DNA of 64,000 bases from positions 620,001 to 684,000 of the forward strand of contig NC_041776.1 in assembly GCF_900090045.1 (NCBI RefSeq), given 5' to 3'. A model generated the notes under the pieces. The model did no database searches, was not told the origin of the DNA, and was given only the letters and a program-made list of their open reading frames with translations. Made by a program: the position numbers and the translations under genes. The DNA is from Plasmodium malariae. Lineage: Eukaryota; Apicomplexa; Aconoidasida; Haemosporida; Plasmodiidae. Shown piece after piece: positions 49,221 through 61,700 of the stretch (positions within the stretch are counted from its first letter, which is position 1; the number at the start of each line of letters is the position of its first letter).

Positions 49221-50148
49221 TTATTCCACTTTTATTTCGTGTTCTTCATCTTCACTTTGATTATCAATCCATTCCTACGCAAAAATAAATTTTAGAATTA
49301 TGAAATATATCATTCAAGTTTTAAAAATATTCATAAATGTGTGTGATTTTTTTTTTTTTTTTTTGTTGATGCTGTGTATATATACAAGTACATACATATG
49401 TATGTATATATTTATCAGTTTAATTATTTTTTGTTTTCTTCAGTTTTTCCCATTTTTACATGAAAAGATTGCAAATTGTTCTTTATCAGACAGGGTGGAT
49501 TATTATGATCTACGAAAAAAAAATAAACGAACAGAATTTATATTTTACAACAGGAAAAATACATGTGTACATCTATACATATTTTGAATGTTGTAATTAC
49601 CCATGTTCTTTTCTTGAGTATTTATTTCGGACAGATTTTCTGTATGTACTTTCGGACAATTCTACAGGGGGGAAAACAAAAAAAAAAAAAAAAAAAAAAA
49701 GAAAAAAAGAAAGAAAAAAAGAAAAAGGATTATAATAATAAAAAATATTATATCATTTAATAAAAATTTTAAGGGATTTTTATTTTTGAAACCTTTGAAG
49801 AAAGACATTGTGCCTTTAAATCTTGTTTTCCATCATAAAAATACACTTCCAGTTTTTTGTCATTAAGCTCGATATCTTTAAAGCACTATATATAAAATAA
49901 AAAAAATAATAATAATAATAAAAAGGTGTGATCATTATTGCTACTATTGCAATATCATATGCATGTACATATACATATAATTGAGTGCTTATTCTTTTTC
50001 TTCGCCATTTTTAAGCATATGTGTATTTTTTATCTTATTTTAATGCGCCATTTTACAGATACAATCATCTCCGCCTCCTCCACTTCTTTGAACTTGACAC
50101 ATACAATTCCGTTGGGATGTTTCTTAAAACAGGATAAAATGGGTGAAC

Positions 50149-50185
<37 letters not shown>

Positions 50186-51865
50186 CGTACATACATATAT
50201 GCATACGCGTATGTGTTATTAGAATATGTATATGGTTCCATTTTCTTTGATTTAATCAATTTTCTTGTAGTGTACTGGTATCGGGTAAACTTTGTATACA
50301 GGAACATACTTTTTTACTTCCTGAGTTTATGTTCAAAAATATAAAAACGTAAAAATGTGAAAACAATTATTACAGTTACTATTGTTGGACATATATTTAT
50401 GAGATGTTTAATAAAATACCATTTCGATCAAATTTTTTATAAAATCATAAAACGGGTCTCCTTCATCATATTTCTATTTTTATCAAAAAAAAAAAAAAAA
50501 ATAATAAGGTCAGTTCATAAATAATTATAATGTATGTCTTTCATACACGCAATGATTTTTCTAATTTTGGGAAAACATGTGTACATTAAGAAATAAATGT
50601 TTCCCAGATTTTTCTATGTTTTTGTCCACCTATTTTGTACATATAAACATATATGGGTGAAAAATATACAGAAACATGCACATGTTCCTAACAAGTTATT
50701 TGTGCCTTACCACTGCGTCCTCATACGAAAATACATTCCTAAAAATTACAATTTTCTTCTTTGTCCCCATGTAAACCTCTCCCCATTTTTGTAATCTAAG
50801 TTGTTCATATTTTGCGGCTTTAATTTTTTTTTTTTTAATTAAAATTTCTTCTTTTGATACCTTTACAGGTTCTTTTTTTTTACTAAATTGTGCTTTTTCA
50901 ACATGAATCAAACAATCTTGCCTAAAATAAAAATTATCAAAATATTTGATTGCTATATCTACACTTTGTGTATACACATAGGTAACTAAAGCGTCTCCCT
51001 TTACGTTATTATTTTCGTCATAGTATATTTTTATTTTGGGTTCTGTGCTTTCTGCATCAATTTTTATAATTCCTGCTTTTTTAAACACATTATTTATCTC
51101 TTCTTTAGTTACATCTTTTGGTAAACCTGTTATGTAAATGGAGTTATTTTTAACTTTTTTATCGCACAATCCTTCCTCAATTTTTTTTTTTTTTCTTTCT
51201 AAATATTTTTTTTTTTTCTCTCTTTTTCTAAGTTTTTCCAGATCTATCTCGTTTGCTTCAATTTGTTCATGAAGTTTATCGTTACCATTGTCGTTAATGG
51301 ATTTATTTTCGCCGCCTTTACCCTTATTGTAGTCTAATGTATGATCATTCGAGTCTATATGACAAGTGCTATTTAGAGAATGCTCCCATGAGACATGTTT
51401 ATTACTAATATCTTTTGTTCTAACGTTTGAGTAATTATCAGTTACATCTTTATGGAGTAAATGTTTTTTTAATATTTCATCGTTATAAACAAATTTCCAG
51501 TTATTTTCCCCCTTTTTAAATATAGTTGTCATAATATTAATTCTTTTTTCATTCCATAATTTAATAACTTGTTCTAAGTTATATGGTCCATAAGAATTAT
51601 TACTCACATAAATCATCCATTCATCCTTTTCTTCATTTTTATTTTCTGTATTTAATTTTCTCGTATTTTCTGTTATGTAATTACCATCTACCATATTCAT
51701 CTGTTCCAAGTGATATTGCCCAATCACTTTTATGTCACTTGTTAAATTTTCTTTTATATCTTCACATGCCTTCTTTCCAATATTTGTTATATCGTTCTTA
51801 TGATTTTTTTTTGTTTTAAAATGTAAGGGCATCATGTGGTTCACTTCTTCTTCCTCTTCCTCCAT
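49221..51865 (-). CDS. Tat-SF1/Cus2-type splicing factor (GYF-like, RRM, UHM)
   Basis: This is a homologue of HTATSF1/Cus2, which helps the U2 snRNP and SF3B1 during spliceosome assembly. Exons (minus): 50711-51865, 50420-50473, 50276-50320, 50057-50122, 49793-49885, 49601-49661 and 49221-49274. Exon 1 holds a GYF-like module (WMIYVSNNSYGPYNLEQVIK, about residues 83-125) and RRM1 (NSIYITGLPKDVTKEEINNV, about 245-335). It ends in IVIFRNVFSYEDAV, the first strand of the UHM, which runs across exons 2-5 (KYDEGDPFYDFIKNLIEM; KHPNGIVCVKFKEVEEAEM). Introns 1-5 are phase 0. The last junction is unresolved: exon 6 leaves phase 1, but the acidic final exon (EWIDNQSEDEEHEIKVE) reads in phase 0. Otherwise the protein stops at 49264. 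The UHM RXF position reads Ile-Glu-Leu. Confidence 0.83.
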
Positions 51866-52039
51866 ATTTTTTTTTTTGTATTCTTTAGAAATTCATTTTT
51901 TAATTCAAAATTTTTATTTTTCTCAGAAAAAATGTACGCTTTATTTGAAAATTTAGTGTTAAAATTTTTTTTTTTTTTTTCTTCATCAATTACGAAACGT
52001 TTAAGCAGTATTTTTTTTATTGTTATATGTGAACTCGTT

Positions 52040-52072
<33 letters not shown>

Positions 52073-53109
52073 TTACAAATTATAATATATCATTGAATTC
52101 TTTCTTTTTTTTCATTATAATAAGGATCAAGAAATTTATGTTGATTACACAGTAACATAAAAACAAACGTAACAATGGCATATTTTATTGCAGAATGACT
52201 GTTCAAAATTAGTAAAAAGTTCAAATAAACAGTGAAAATTATTTTACATATTTTAATTAAGATTACTTACGAATTGTTTTAAAGCATACAAAATTAAAAG
52301 TAAAGTACTTATATAATAACTTAAAGTTTTGGACGAAGTATTTTACATAATATAAGTTAAAACGATTAGGCATTATAGAACTGATATAAAAAGAAAGTAA
52401 CAACTTGAATGAATTAATTAAATATATATATATGTAAATGCGTATGTACATGTGTAAGTATATATTTATATATATATATATGCTTATATACATCTGTATG
52501 TATAAAAGTATGTGCGTATGTACATATGTACTTGTGTATATGAATCCATTTTTCTTTTTTAATGAATATGAAAAAATGTGATAATCACAAACATGCATCG
52601 TTACATTTGTAAATATTATATATATATATATATATATAAGAAATAAAAATGGAAAATATTTTTTTTTTATTTTTGATGTTACACCAATTTATGTGGTTGT
52701 GAAAGAAGAGAAGATTAAAAGATAAAAATTTCCTTTTTTCTTATGTGAAGTTAATATATATGAGTGTAGAAATAGTTAAATGTTATTTATGTGCAAGTTT
52801 ATGCAAGAAGAAAACTGATAATTTATATAAAAAATGGCTAATTTAAAACCCTAACGAGTTGAACATATATATCCATGTGGATATAGCAAATAAGACATAT
52901 ACATATATACATTACTATATATTATGATAGCAACACAATATACTGCTAGAATGAGAATGTATAAACACCGTTAACACTGATTTGTATTGACATGTTCTAA
53001 TTTTTTAAGCAAACGGAATAATGTTGTATAACATTGGATAAATGTATAAACATATGTAAAAATATGACTTAACACATGTAGGTATTTTATGACTTATTTT
53101 CTTGTACAG
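51866..53109. promoter_or_regulatory. Divergent spacer between Tat-SF1-type gene and SRP9
   Basis: About 1.24 kb lie between divergent genes. It includes a poly-T run of about 30 (52041-52071), TA tracts (about 52420-52490 and 52618-52639), and probably the 5' UTR and first non-coding exon of SRP9. No other coding exon could be identified. Confidence 0.5.
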
Positions 53110-53964
53110 TGGTTTATACGATATCATGGGGCGATTTTATCCAGGCAACAAGAGATATCATTTCGAAGTCTCCAGAAAAAGTAATACACACAACTAAAAA
53201 AAAAAAATAAAATAAATTAAGAGAGAGAGGGACACATACAGTGATAGAGATAAAGAATGATAGTCTAAATGTGAACACTCCTAGAAAATAAGCCATTTAT
53301 GCATACATTTTAATTAAGAAAAAAATAAAATAAAATAAATAAATAAATAATAATAATAATAATAATAATAGTAATAATATTAAACATTTTTTTTTTATTA
53401 TTTTAGACAAGATACGTTATTAAATTACATAGGCCGACTGAATCAATTATATTAAAAGTTACGGATAACAGAAATGTAAGAATTTGTTCTTGACAACAAA
53501 ATTATAAATGTTGTTATGTATTCAAATTTACAATACATTAAGCACATATATATATGTATGAGCATATTAACTTATCCTAGCGCTTTTTTGTGTGCATATT
53601 TATGTACACCTTCATTTATGTATGCTTATATTTAAGTACACGTCCATTTCTGTATGCACATATTAACCTATGTAAGTTTTTACTGATGGATTATTTATTA
53701 AATTAATGTAGAGCATAATGTATAGAATAAGTAAGAATGAAAACTTAAAAAAGGTTGAAGAGTTAAATTCTCTTTTTTTGATGTGGGGAACAAATGAAAA
53801 TCCGAATGAAGCTTTTCCTCTAAAAATAAACAGTATGAAAGAAAAAAATAATAATAACTCATACAAGCTTATGAAGTATACATTTTGCCTACATAAATAT
53901 ATGCTCAAGTTGGTATACTCATTATTTTATTTTATTTTTTTTAACTTATAGGAAGCATAGATAA
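53110..53964 (+). CDS. SRP9: Signal recognition particle 9 kDa protein
   Basis: SRP9 pairs with SRP14 on the Alu domain of SRP RNA and slows elongation during targeting to the ER. Exons: 53110-53180, 53407-53475, 53712-53875 and 53952-53964. They encode VYTISWGDFIQATRDIISKS, then TRYVIKLHRPTESIILKVTD, then SIMYRISKNENLKKVEELNS, matching the family order: W-x-x-F-x-x-A-x-x-L, RYVxKYRH, LKVTDD, and K-x-x-x-x-x-KIEKF. The C-terminal extension is Lys/Asn-rich and ends KKHR; the total is about 105 residues against 86 in human. The first exon shown follows a clear TTGTACAG acceptor and begins with TG. The ATG is therefore either split by an upstream intron (A|TG) or preceded by a small coding exon that I could not find. 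All listed junctions are GT-AG with agreeing phases. Confidence 0.85.
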
Positions 53965-55306
53965 ATCGTTCAGTGAACAAAAGGTGAAAAAAAAGATAAG
54001 TAAAGAAAAAGAGTAATTTATATAATTTAATACCGTATGTTGAAGTTTTGGAGCATGTATTTTTTATTGTGCATATTACGAAGAATAATTGTACTTAATT
54101 TTGAGTAATAAAAATAATGTTTATTTATTTTTTTATTTATAAATTTGCTCCTTTTTTACATTTTCATTACCTTTTCCTTTTTTCTTTTTTTTTTTTTTTT
54201 TTTTCGTTTGTGTGTAATGGAAAATTTTAAAAAATGACAAAAATTTTAAGAAAAGAAACATATTTTTGCAAAAACAAAATGTGTAAATATGTTTTTTTTT
54301 TTTTTTTTTATTAAATTTCAAGTTCATGCTTTGTTTCTTATTTTTAATTTTTTAGCATCATGAAAAATGTTCGTAAAAATGTAATAATATAATAACTATC
54401 AAACTTATAAGGCGTACATTTTAATTATTCACTGATGTATGCTGTATAAATTCAAAAATAAATTAATCGAAAGAATAAAACAATTAAAACGAATCGAAAA
54501 AAATAAAATATTTAAGGCAGATCTAAAGAATACAAGTAAACAGAGCAAACGGATGAAGTGTAAGAATAAAATATTAATATACAAAAACTGTAAAAAAGGG
54601 TTTTATGAATTAATAGTAATAATTTACCCGTGTTATGTACTTCTTAAAAGTTTGACCAACTTATTGTATTAAGCATAACATATGCTAAATTATAAATCAG
54701 GGCCTTTTTTACTAACCCTTTTTTTAGTTTTTTAAATTTTATGCTTGCAAAATTAATGATGTGTATTGCATAAAAGGATGATAGGCATATAGAAAAGTTA
54801 ACCATTATTTAAAAATAAACACGCAGTCTAAAAGCTCCAGAATATTGAGGCTTATAATATTTTAGCCAAGTATTCATTTGATTTTTTTTATTTTGTATAT
54901 ATATATATATATATATTTTTTTTTTTTTTGTTTCTCTATTTATAAATATATGTGCACGTATTTTTGTTAATGTTTATGTGTCCATATTGTTATAACATAC
55001 AATATTATATGCATTTTGTTGTTTCGAAAATTTGTTATAATAAGCATAGATAACATAATTAAATAAGAAATTTTCATTATAATATAGCAAAAAAAAAAAA
55101 AAAAAAAGAAGAAAAAAAAGTATTTAAAAGCATATTTGTTGAACGATACTAAAAAATCAAAAAAGAGAATTGTAAAAACAAACGGCCTTTATTCCATGTA
55201 CAACGAAATACTTTCAAAAAAAAAAGTAAAGTAGTAGAGTAGGAAATTTTTCAAAGGAATATAAAAAATATTTTTTTGTGCGATTTAATGAATTATTTAA
55301 ATTAAA
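53965..55306. other. Spacer: SRP9 3' flank and promoter of the allantoicase-fold gene
   Basis: About 1.34 kb lie between two plus-strand genes. There are poly-T/poly-A runs (54186-54204, 54293-54309, 54922-54930, 55089-55106) and a TA tract (54895-54914). A 77-codon Lys-rich frame at 54439-54672 has no family resemblance and is more likely random. The promoter of the downstream gene should lie in the last several hundred bases. Confidence 0.5.
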
Positions 55307-55747
55307 ATGTCTGAAGATAAAGGTGGCAATCATGGAGCATACATTAATAACCCTGAATTTCCATATAAAAATCTGAATATCAAAAAAATTGAAAGAATTA
55401 GAAAAAGTACAAGTTTAAATTATGAAATCCCTATTATGAAAAACCCAATTAATGAAGAATTACAAGTAAGGAGAAATAATACTAAACAAGTGAACCTCCA
55501 AAAATTTGCAAATTTTTTAAACAAGAAAGTGAGCAAATCTAAAAATTTCATCGAACAGAACATTGAAAAAATTTCATTTTTAAGTAAAAAAAATGATATG
55601 TTCATAAAAACAAAAAAAACATGCAACAGGAGTCATGTTGTCGGTTATGAATTACAAAAAGATAGTAAAAAAGACAAAGTGGATACCTCTGTAAGTAGCG
55701 CGTTGTTAAAGAATAGAAGCGCATCTAGTAACAACAACAACAACAAC

Positions 55748-55778
<31 letters not shown>

Positions 55779-58700
55779 TTACCAATAATGTTAAAAAGGT
55801 TAATTATGTTAATAATGCTAATAGCGCTAATATTGTAAATAATAGCAACAATAAAAACTATGATATTATGAATAAAAGCGCACTAATTGACGAGAAAAAG
55901 AAAAATGTACGTATTGCTGCAAAGAATAAAATAACTGAAAATGATACAGTAAGAAGCAAGAAAACTGCTGCTGGAAATAGTAAAGAGATACCTAATTTGG
56001 AAGTAGCCAAAAAAATGCCTAACATAAGTGATAAAAGGAGTAAAGAACATTCGCATGTAAATTTTGAAAGATCTAGAACTTTAGTCAAAAATTATAGTTT
56101 AACAAGTCCATATGATAATAGCAATAAAGGTAACCGTAATAATAACATCAATAATAACAGTAAAAATAATAGTTGTAATAATTATAGTAATACTCGCAGT
56201 ATTTATGCTAACACCCTCCTTAGAAAACAAAAATCCCTTCTACATGAAGAAACGCGAAACAAAAATAAAAGCGAATTAAACATCTATGGGTTTGGAAAAA
56301 GAACAATAGAAAGTAACAAAAACGAACGTTATTTAAAACATAATACACGGAAAAGCACGGAAAGTAAAAAAAAAGAATGCAGTGGTATAAAAAATGAGAG
56401 GAATAATCAAGTTGCGTCTCAAAATAATGAGAACGAAAATTCCAATATATATATGAAACAGTTTAGTAATTTCCTTGATATAAATGATATGGATAAGGAA
56501 AAAAAAAACCCTGAGGTACTAACAGAGGTAGAAGAAGAAGAAGGAAAAAAGGATGAAGAGCAAGAAGTAGATGAAAAAAAGAAAATTAAAAAACAAAAAT
56601 CGGTGGAGAGTTCAAATTTGATATCTTCATATGAGGAATATGAAGTAAAAAGTAAATTATTAAGTGATGTTAATGCGGAAAATAAATTCACAAAAGAAGA
56701 TAATGCACAAGACCAGACTAATATTTACAGTGAAAAAGAGACAGTACCTGAAAGGAATCCTAGTGTAAATTTAAATCTGTTAAGCTGCGATTTAACCGGA
56801 TACGAGAATAAGTTTAAAAATAGAGGAGAGCATAAAAACAGCTATACAAAAAGTAAAAACGTTTGTTATGATTATTATAATCAGAGAGAAGGAAATAAAG
56901 TAGAAAAATCAAAGAAGGTAGGGGAAGAAGAAGAAATAGCGCAGGAGGATGAACAGTTCTATAATAATGAAAAACAACAGGGAGGCAGGTATTTTGCCGA
57001 TAATAAAATAAGCGACTCAGGAAGAGCAAAAAAATCTCAAAATTTGGATAAACGTTACAACAATAAGGAATATGAACCAAGAATTAACTGCTTGTTATCG
57101 TGCAGCAATAGTGATACGGGTGTAGAAAAAAGAAAAAATTTAGAAAAATCGATAAGTTTAAACGATAATTCATCCATCGATACATTAACAAATTATAGTT
57201 TGAAAAATAATAAGGAATATCAACTTTTAAAAGAGAAAGAAAAATTAAAAGATAGTGTAATAAGTAGTAAGTGGAATAGTTTTTATATCAGAAATGAACT
57301 GTTTAATAATAAAGGAGATGAAACTTTGTCTTCTCATAACACAGATATGCACAATTTTAATAAGGAGGTAAATGGAAAAAGATTATCTGTTGATAAAAAT
57401 TTAAAAGAAATTTATGAAAATATAAATAATAACATTAGAACATTTAATGAGTTACTTTCAGAAAAAAATTCTGACAAAAAAAGAAAAATCATTACATCAG
57501 ATAAAATAGATTTATTAAATGATGCTCCAGTAAATAATTATAACTATTTAACAGAAAAAAAAAAAGATAAAAGTCTTATCTCATATGACACAAATGCCTT
57601 AAATGATTATTACATTGACGTTATATCTCACTCCCCGAAGTATACAACAAAAATTGACGAAATAAAAATTGATGAATCAGAGGAAAAAAATTCGAATGAT
57701 TCTAAATATAATTCCTTGTTGGTTAAGAACAATAATAAAATATATGAAAATTTTGAAGAAAGGTTGAATTTTGACCAAAGTTATTATAATGTCATTGTAA
57801 AAAAAGAAAACAAAGATACTTTTGATGAAAATGGAGTCAGCATATACAAAGGAGATCTATATCATAACGAAATAGACAAAAATGTGAATTATAGGGGAAT
57901 GGTAAAAATGGAAAACGATAAGAATGAAGAAGGTAAGGATAAGAGGGACATTACTAAAACATCCAATTTAGATAATACTTCCTTCAATGAATATATTAAA
58001 ACAAAAGACGCAAAACGTGTAGAAGATAGTACTTTATTTGGTTCTTTAAAGGTTAATGACAAGATGAAGGAATACGAGAATCAATTAGAAAAATTAAATG
58101 AAGAAACCAAGATTCAAAATGAGAATACATTTAATAATGAATTGGTTAATTTTAGTGATTCCGATATACCAAGTTCCAGGAAAGCAGACCATGGTTTTTC
58201 TGAAAGTAGTTGTACTCCCTTTTTAAAAAATATGTTTGAGAAAGGAATGAAGGAAGAAGAGGCGGATGGCAGCAAAGAAGAAATTGTAGATGTTCAGAAT
58301 CCGTCTGCGGAGGAAAAGAAATCAACGTCTGATAAAATGGAAGAGGTAGGAAAGGAAAAAGCGAAGGAGGAAGAAGAAGAGGAAGAGGAAGATGAACAAG
58401 TCGAAGCAGAAGAATCAATATACAACAAAAATGATGGAAATATCAATTATGACAAATATAGAAGTGATGAGGATGCAGAGGAGTACACTAACTGGCAGAA
58501 AAAGAAATATGATTCAAAAGACTATTTCAGTGAATGTGCTGATGCACATTTTGAAAATAACACAAAAGGTAACCTATTGAAAAAGGGGAATTCAAATTAC
58601 AATTATTTTTTGGAAAATTCAGAAATAGGAAATAACTTTCCCTTAACAAATGAAAGCAGTGATACTCCAAAAAAGATGTATAAAGATTTGGATGAACTAA

Positions 58701-61700
58701 AAAATCAAAATAACAATTTTTTTGTATATAAAAAACATGACGAAAAAAGTGATGAAGTCAAATTATTGAAAAGTCAGAATGAGCATACAAGTAAATTTTT
58801 ATATAGCTCTAACGACACGTATAATGAAGATGTAGTAAAAATGTACAACAACAAGTTGTCCACTGAAGGTGAGAATAAGAAGGAAAACAAACTTATAAAC
58901 AAAAATATGATACTGAAGGAGATATTCGGTTCAAATTATGAATCGAGCTTAAAAAATAATCTCAACGAGTCTAGTAACATGCTGGGTGATGATGAGGAAG
59001 AGGGGGAAAAAGAAGCATACGAAGAAGAGGAAGTGAACGAATTATACGAAGCAGAGGAAAAAGAAGAATCCGATGCAAACGAAAAAGAAGAATACGAATC
59101 AAAGGAAAAGGAAGAATACGAATCAAATGAAAAGGAAGAATATGAAGCAAAGGAAAAAGAAGAATCCGATGTAGAGGAAAAGGAAGAATACGAAGCAAAG
59201 GAAAAAGAAGAATCCGATGTAGAGGAAAAGGAAGAATACGAAGCAAAAGAAAAAGCAGTTTATGAAGCAGAGGAAAAGGAAGAATATGAAGCAAAGGGAA
59301 AGGATGAATATGAAGCAAATGAAAAGGAAGAATATGAAGCAAAGGAAAAAGAAGAATCCGATGTAGAGGAAAAGGAAGAATACGAAGCAAAAGAAAAAGC
59401 AGTTTACGAAGCAGAGGAAAAGGAAGAAGCAGTTTACGAAGCAGAGGAAAAGGAAGAAGCAGTTTACGAAGAAGAGAAAAAAGAAGCATACGAAAAAAAG
59501 AAAAAAGAAGCATATGAAGAAGAGAAAAAACAAGTTTACGAAGTAGGCAATCTATCAGAGGACACAGTTACAGAACATTGCGAATACGATGATAAAAAAG
59601 AGAGGGAAGAAGAAAATGCGGAAGGTGTAAAACTAAACGAGGGTAAGTATAACCTTTTCACAAATGATAAATCCCTTTTAAAAGAAATTAATGAATACTG
59701 CGAATCTCAATTAGAAAAAAGCAAGAGCATGGACAAGGATATATCTTCTAACGAGTTAGGGAATGATGAAGACTCTTTACTTAAAAGATATGAAGAAAAT
59801 TCTACTCCTTTGATTTTATCGAAGCCTCATTTTAATGACAAAACTAGTGATAGTAGCTATAATACAAGTGTGATAATGAGTCAAAAAAAAAAAAAGAATA
59901 ACGAATCTTTGAGTATGAAATGCAATAATATTTTTTTAGACACAATGGGCATGAATGATTTAAGGATCATAGGAAATATCTCCGAAATGAAAAGGAAACC
60001 GAATATTCAAGATAATTCGAGTGGATATCAAGAAGAAGAATATATATCGAAAAAACATTCTAAGGTAACAGTAGAAGAAGATAAAACAAAATATGAACAT
60101 GTTCCGATTAATAATGAAGAAAATAGTGAAAGAGAAATAAATATGCAGAAGGGTGAAGAAGAATATTATAAGGAGCAATATTCCATCGAAGAAGAAATTA
60201 ACCATAATGTGGTTATCGGTAAGAAGGTTTGCAACAAAAATGAAGAAAAGAAAGAAGAATATTTTACGAAAAAACGAAATGTCAGAGAAAATGTTTGTGA
60301 AGATATGCACGCAAATGCGTATGCAAATGTGTATGAAAAATTTTCAAATAATCGTGTAAATGAACAACAGAAGGAATACTCTGTAAGTAGTGGAGAAGAT
60401 GGAATAACAAAAAAAGGAAATAAGAAAGGGGTAGAGATTAGAAAAAATCAAATTAGGGAAAACAGGGAACATTCTAAATATTATACATATAAAGGATATA
60501 TAAAAAAAGAGCAAGAGCAGGAGAATAAAGAAATGGAATCTCAAGGAAGCTACACATCTTATAATAGAAATCATTTTGGAAAATATGATGATGAACATAA
60601 AAATGTGAGTACATCTAATGAGCAGAGTAAAGAACACCATAATTACAAAAAAAAGACTATTTCGAAATATATGGATAATAATTTTTTAATATATAAAGAT
60701 AAATTATTTCTTAGTAAAGAAAATGATACAAATAAAAATAAGCTGTATTTAAATCATAAAACGTTACAAACACACTATGGTGAAAATGTTAGTAAAAATA
60801 AAGAAAGGGAACTTTTATTTGACTCCATGAGTGATAATTACAATTATATAATGAGATTAAAAAAATCGAGAAAAAGCAGTTGTATGAACTTTTATGAAAA
60901 TATAAAAAGTAGTGAAGAATTCAGTGAGAACAAAGAAACAGATGAGAATATTAAAAGTAGAGTAAGTGACGACAACTATTTAGACTATGTTAAAGATGTG
61001 AAGTACAACAGTAAGTGTACCGGAATTCTGAACAGTGATGCTTATAGAGGCCCACGTAATGATGAGAAATCAATTGAAAATGAATATATACTAAAAAAAA
61101 GGAAAAGGAAAAACATATTTGAAAGTGATAGCATTATAGAAAGTAAAGATGACACAAATTTTGACATACCTCATAACAATAGTGAATACTTCAATGATGT
61201 TAAAAAAAAATTAAAAAAATTTGATAATATTAATAATAGTAACATATCATATGACAACAGTGAATATTCTAAGGGACCATTATATCATAGCATTAATGAA
61301 ACAACGAACAGTAGTCAAACGATCGTATCGAAAAGAAGTAAATATATTTTGAAACATTCTAATACGTCATCTATTTATGATGATGTGCCATTGTTTTTTA
61401 ATTTTGTTAACTGTTGCTCAATTGTGCTAGGATCTGAAATTATTTACGTAACTGATGAGACCTACGGGAAATGTGAAAACATTTTAAAAGATAAACCTTT
61501 TAATATAAGTGCGGATAAGGGATATTATGAAGACTGCTCTAATGACCTCTATAATGTATTAAACAATAATTTACGTACTGGAATACATAAAAACAAAGGC
61601 TTTAATTTAGCGAAAAAGGAAAATATCGAAAAGAGTTCTGGGGAACGTATGAGTTACTGCAACAGTAATATTAGAAATAATAATAATGGTAACAATAATA

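Noticed and set aside
54439..54672. 77-codon Lys-rich frame between SRP9 and the allantoicase-fold gene
   Set aside because: No family resemblance, no splice context, and such Lys/Ile/Asn frames arise by chance in this AT-rich DNA.
58971..59533. Minus-strand frames of 180 and 136 codons
   Set aside because: They are antisense shadows of the Glu/Lys-rich repeat; their Leu/Phe composition follows directly from GAA/AAG codons read backwards.
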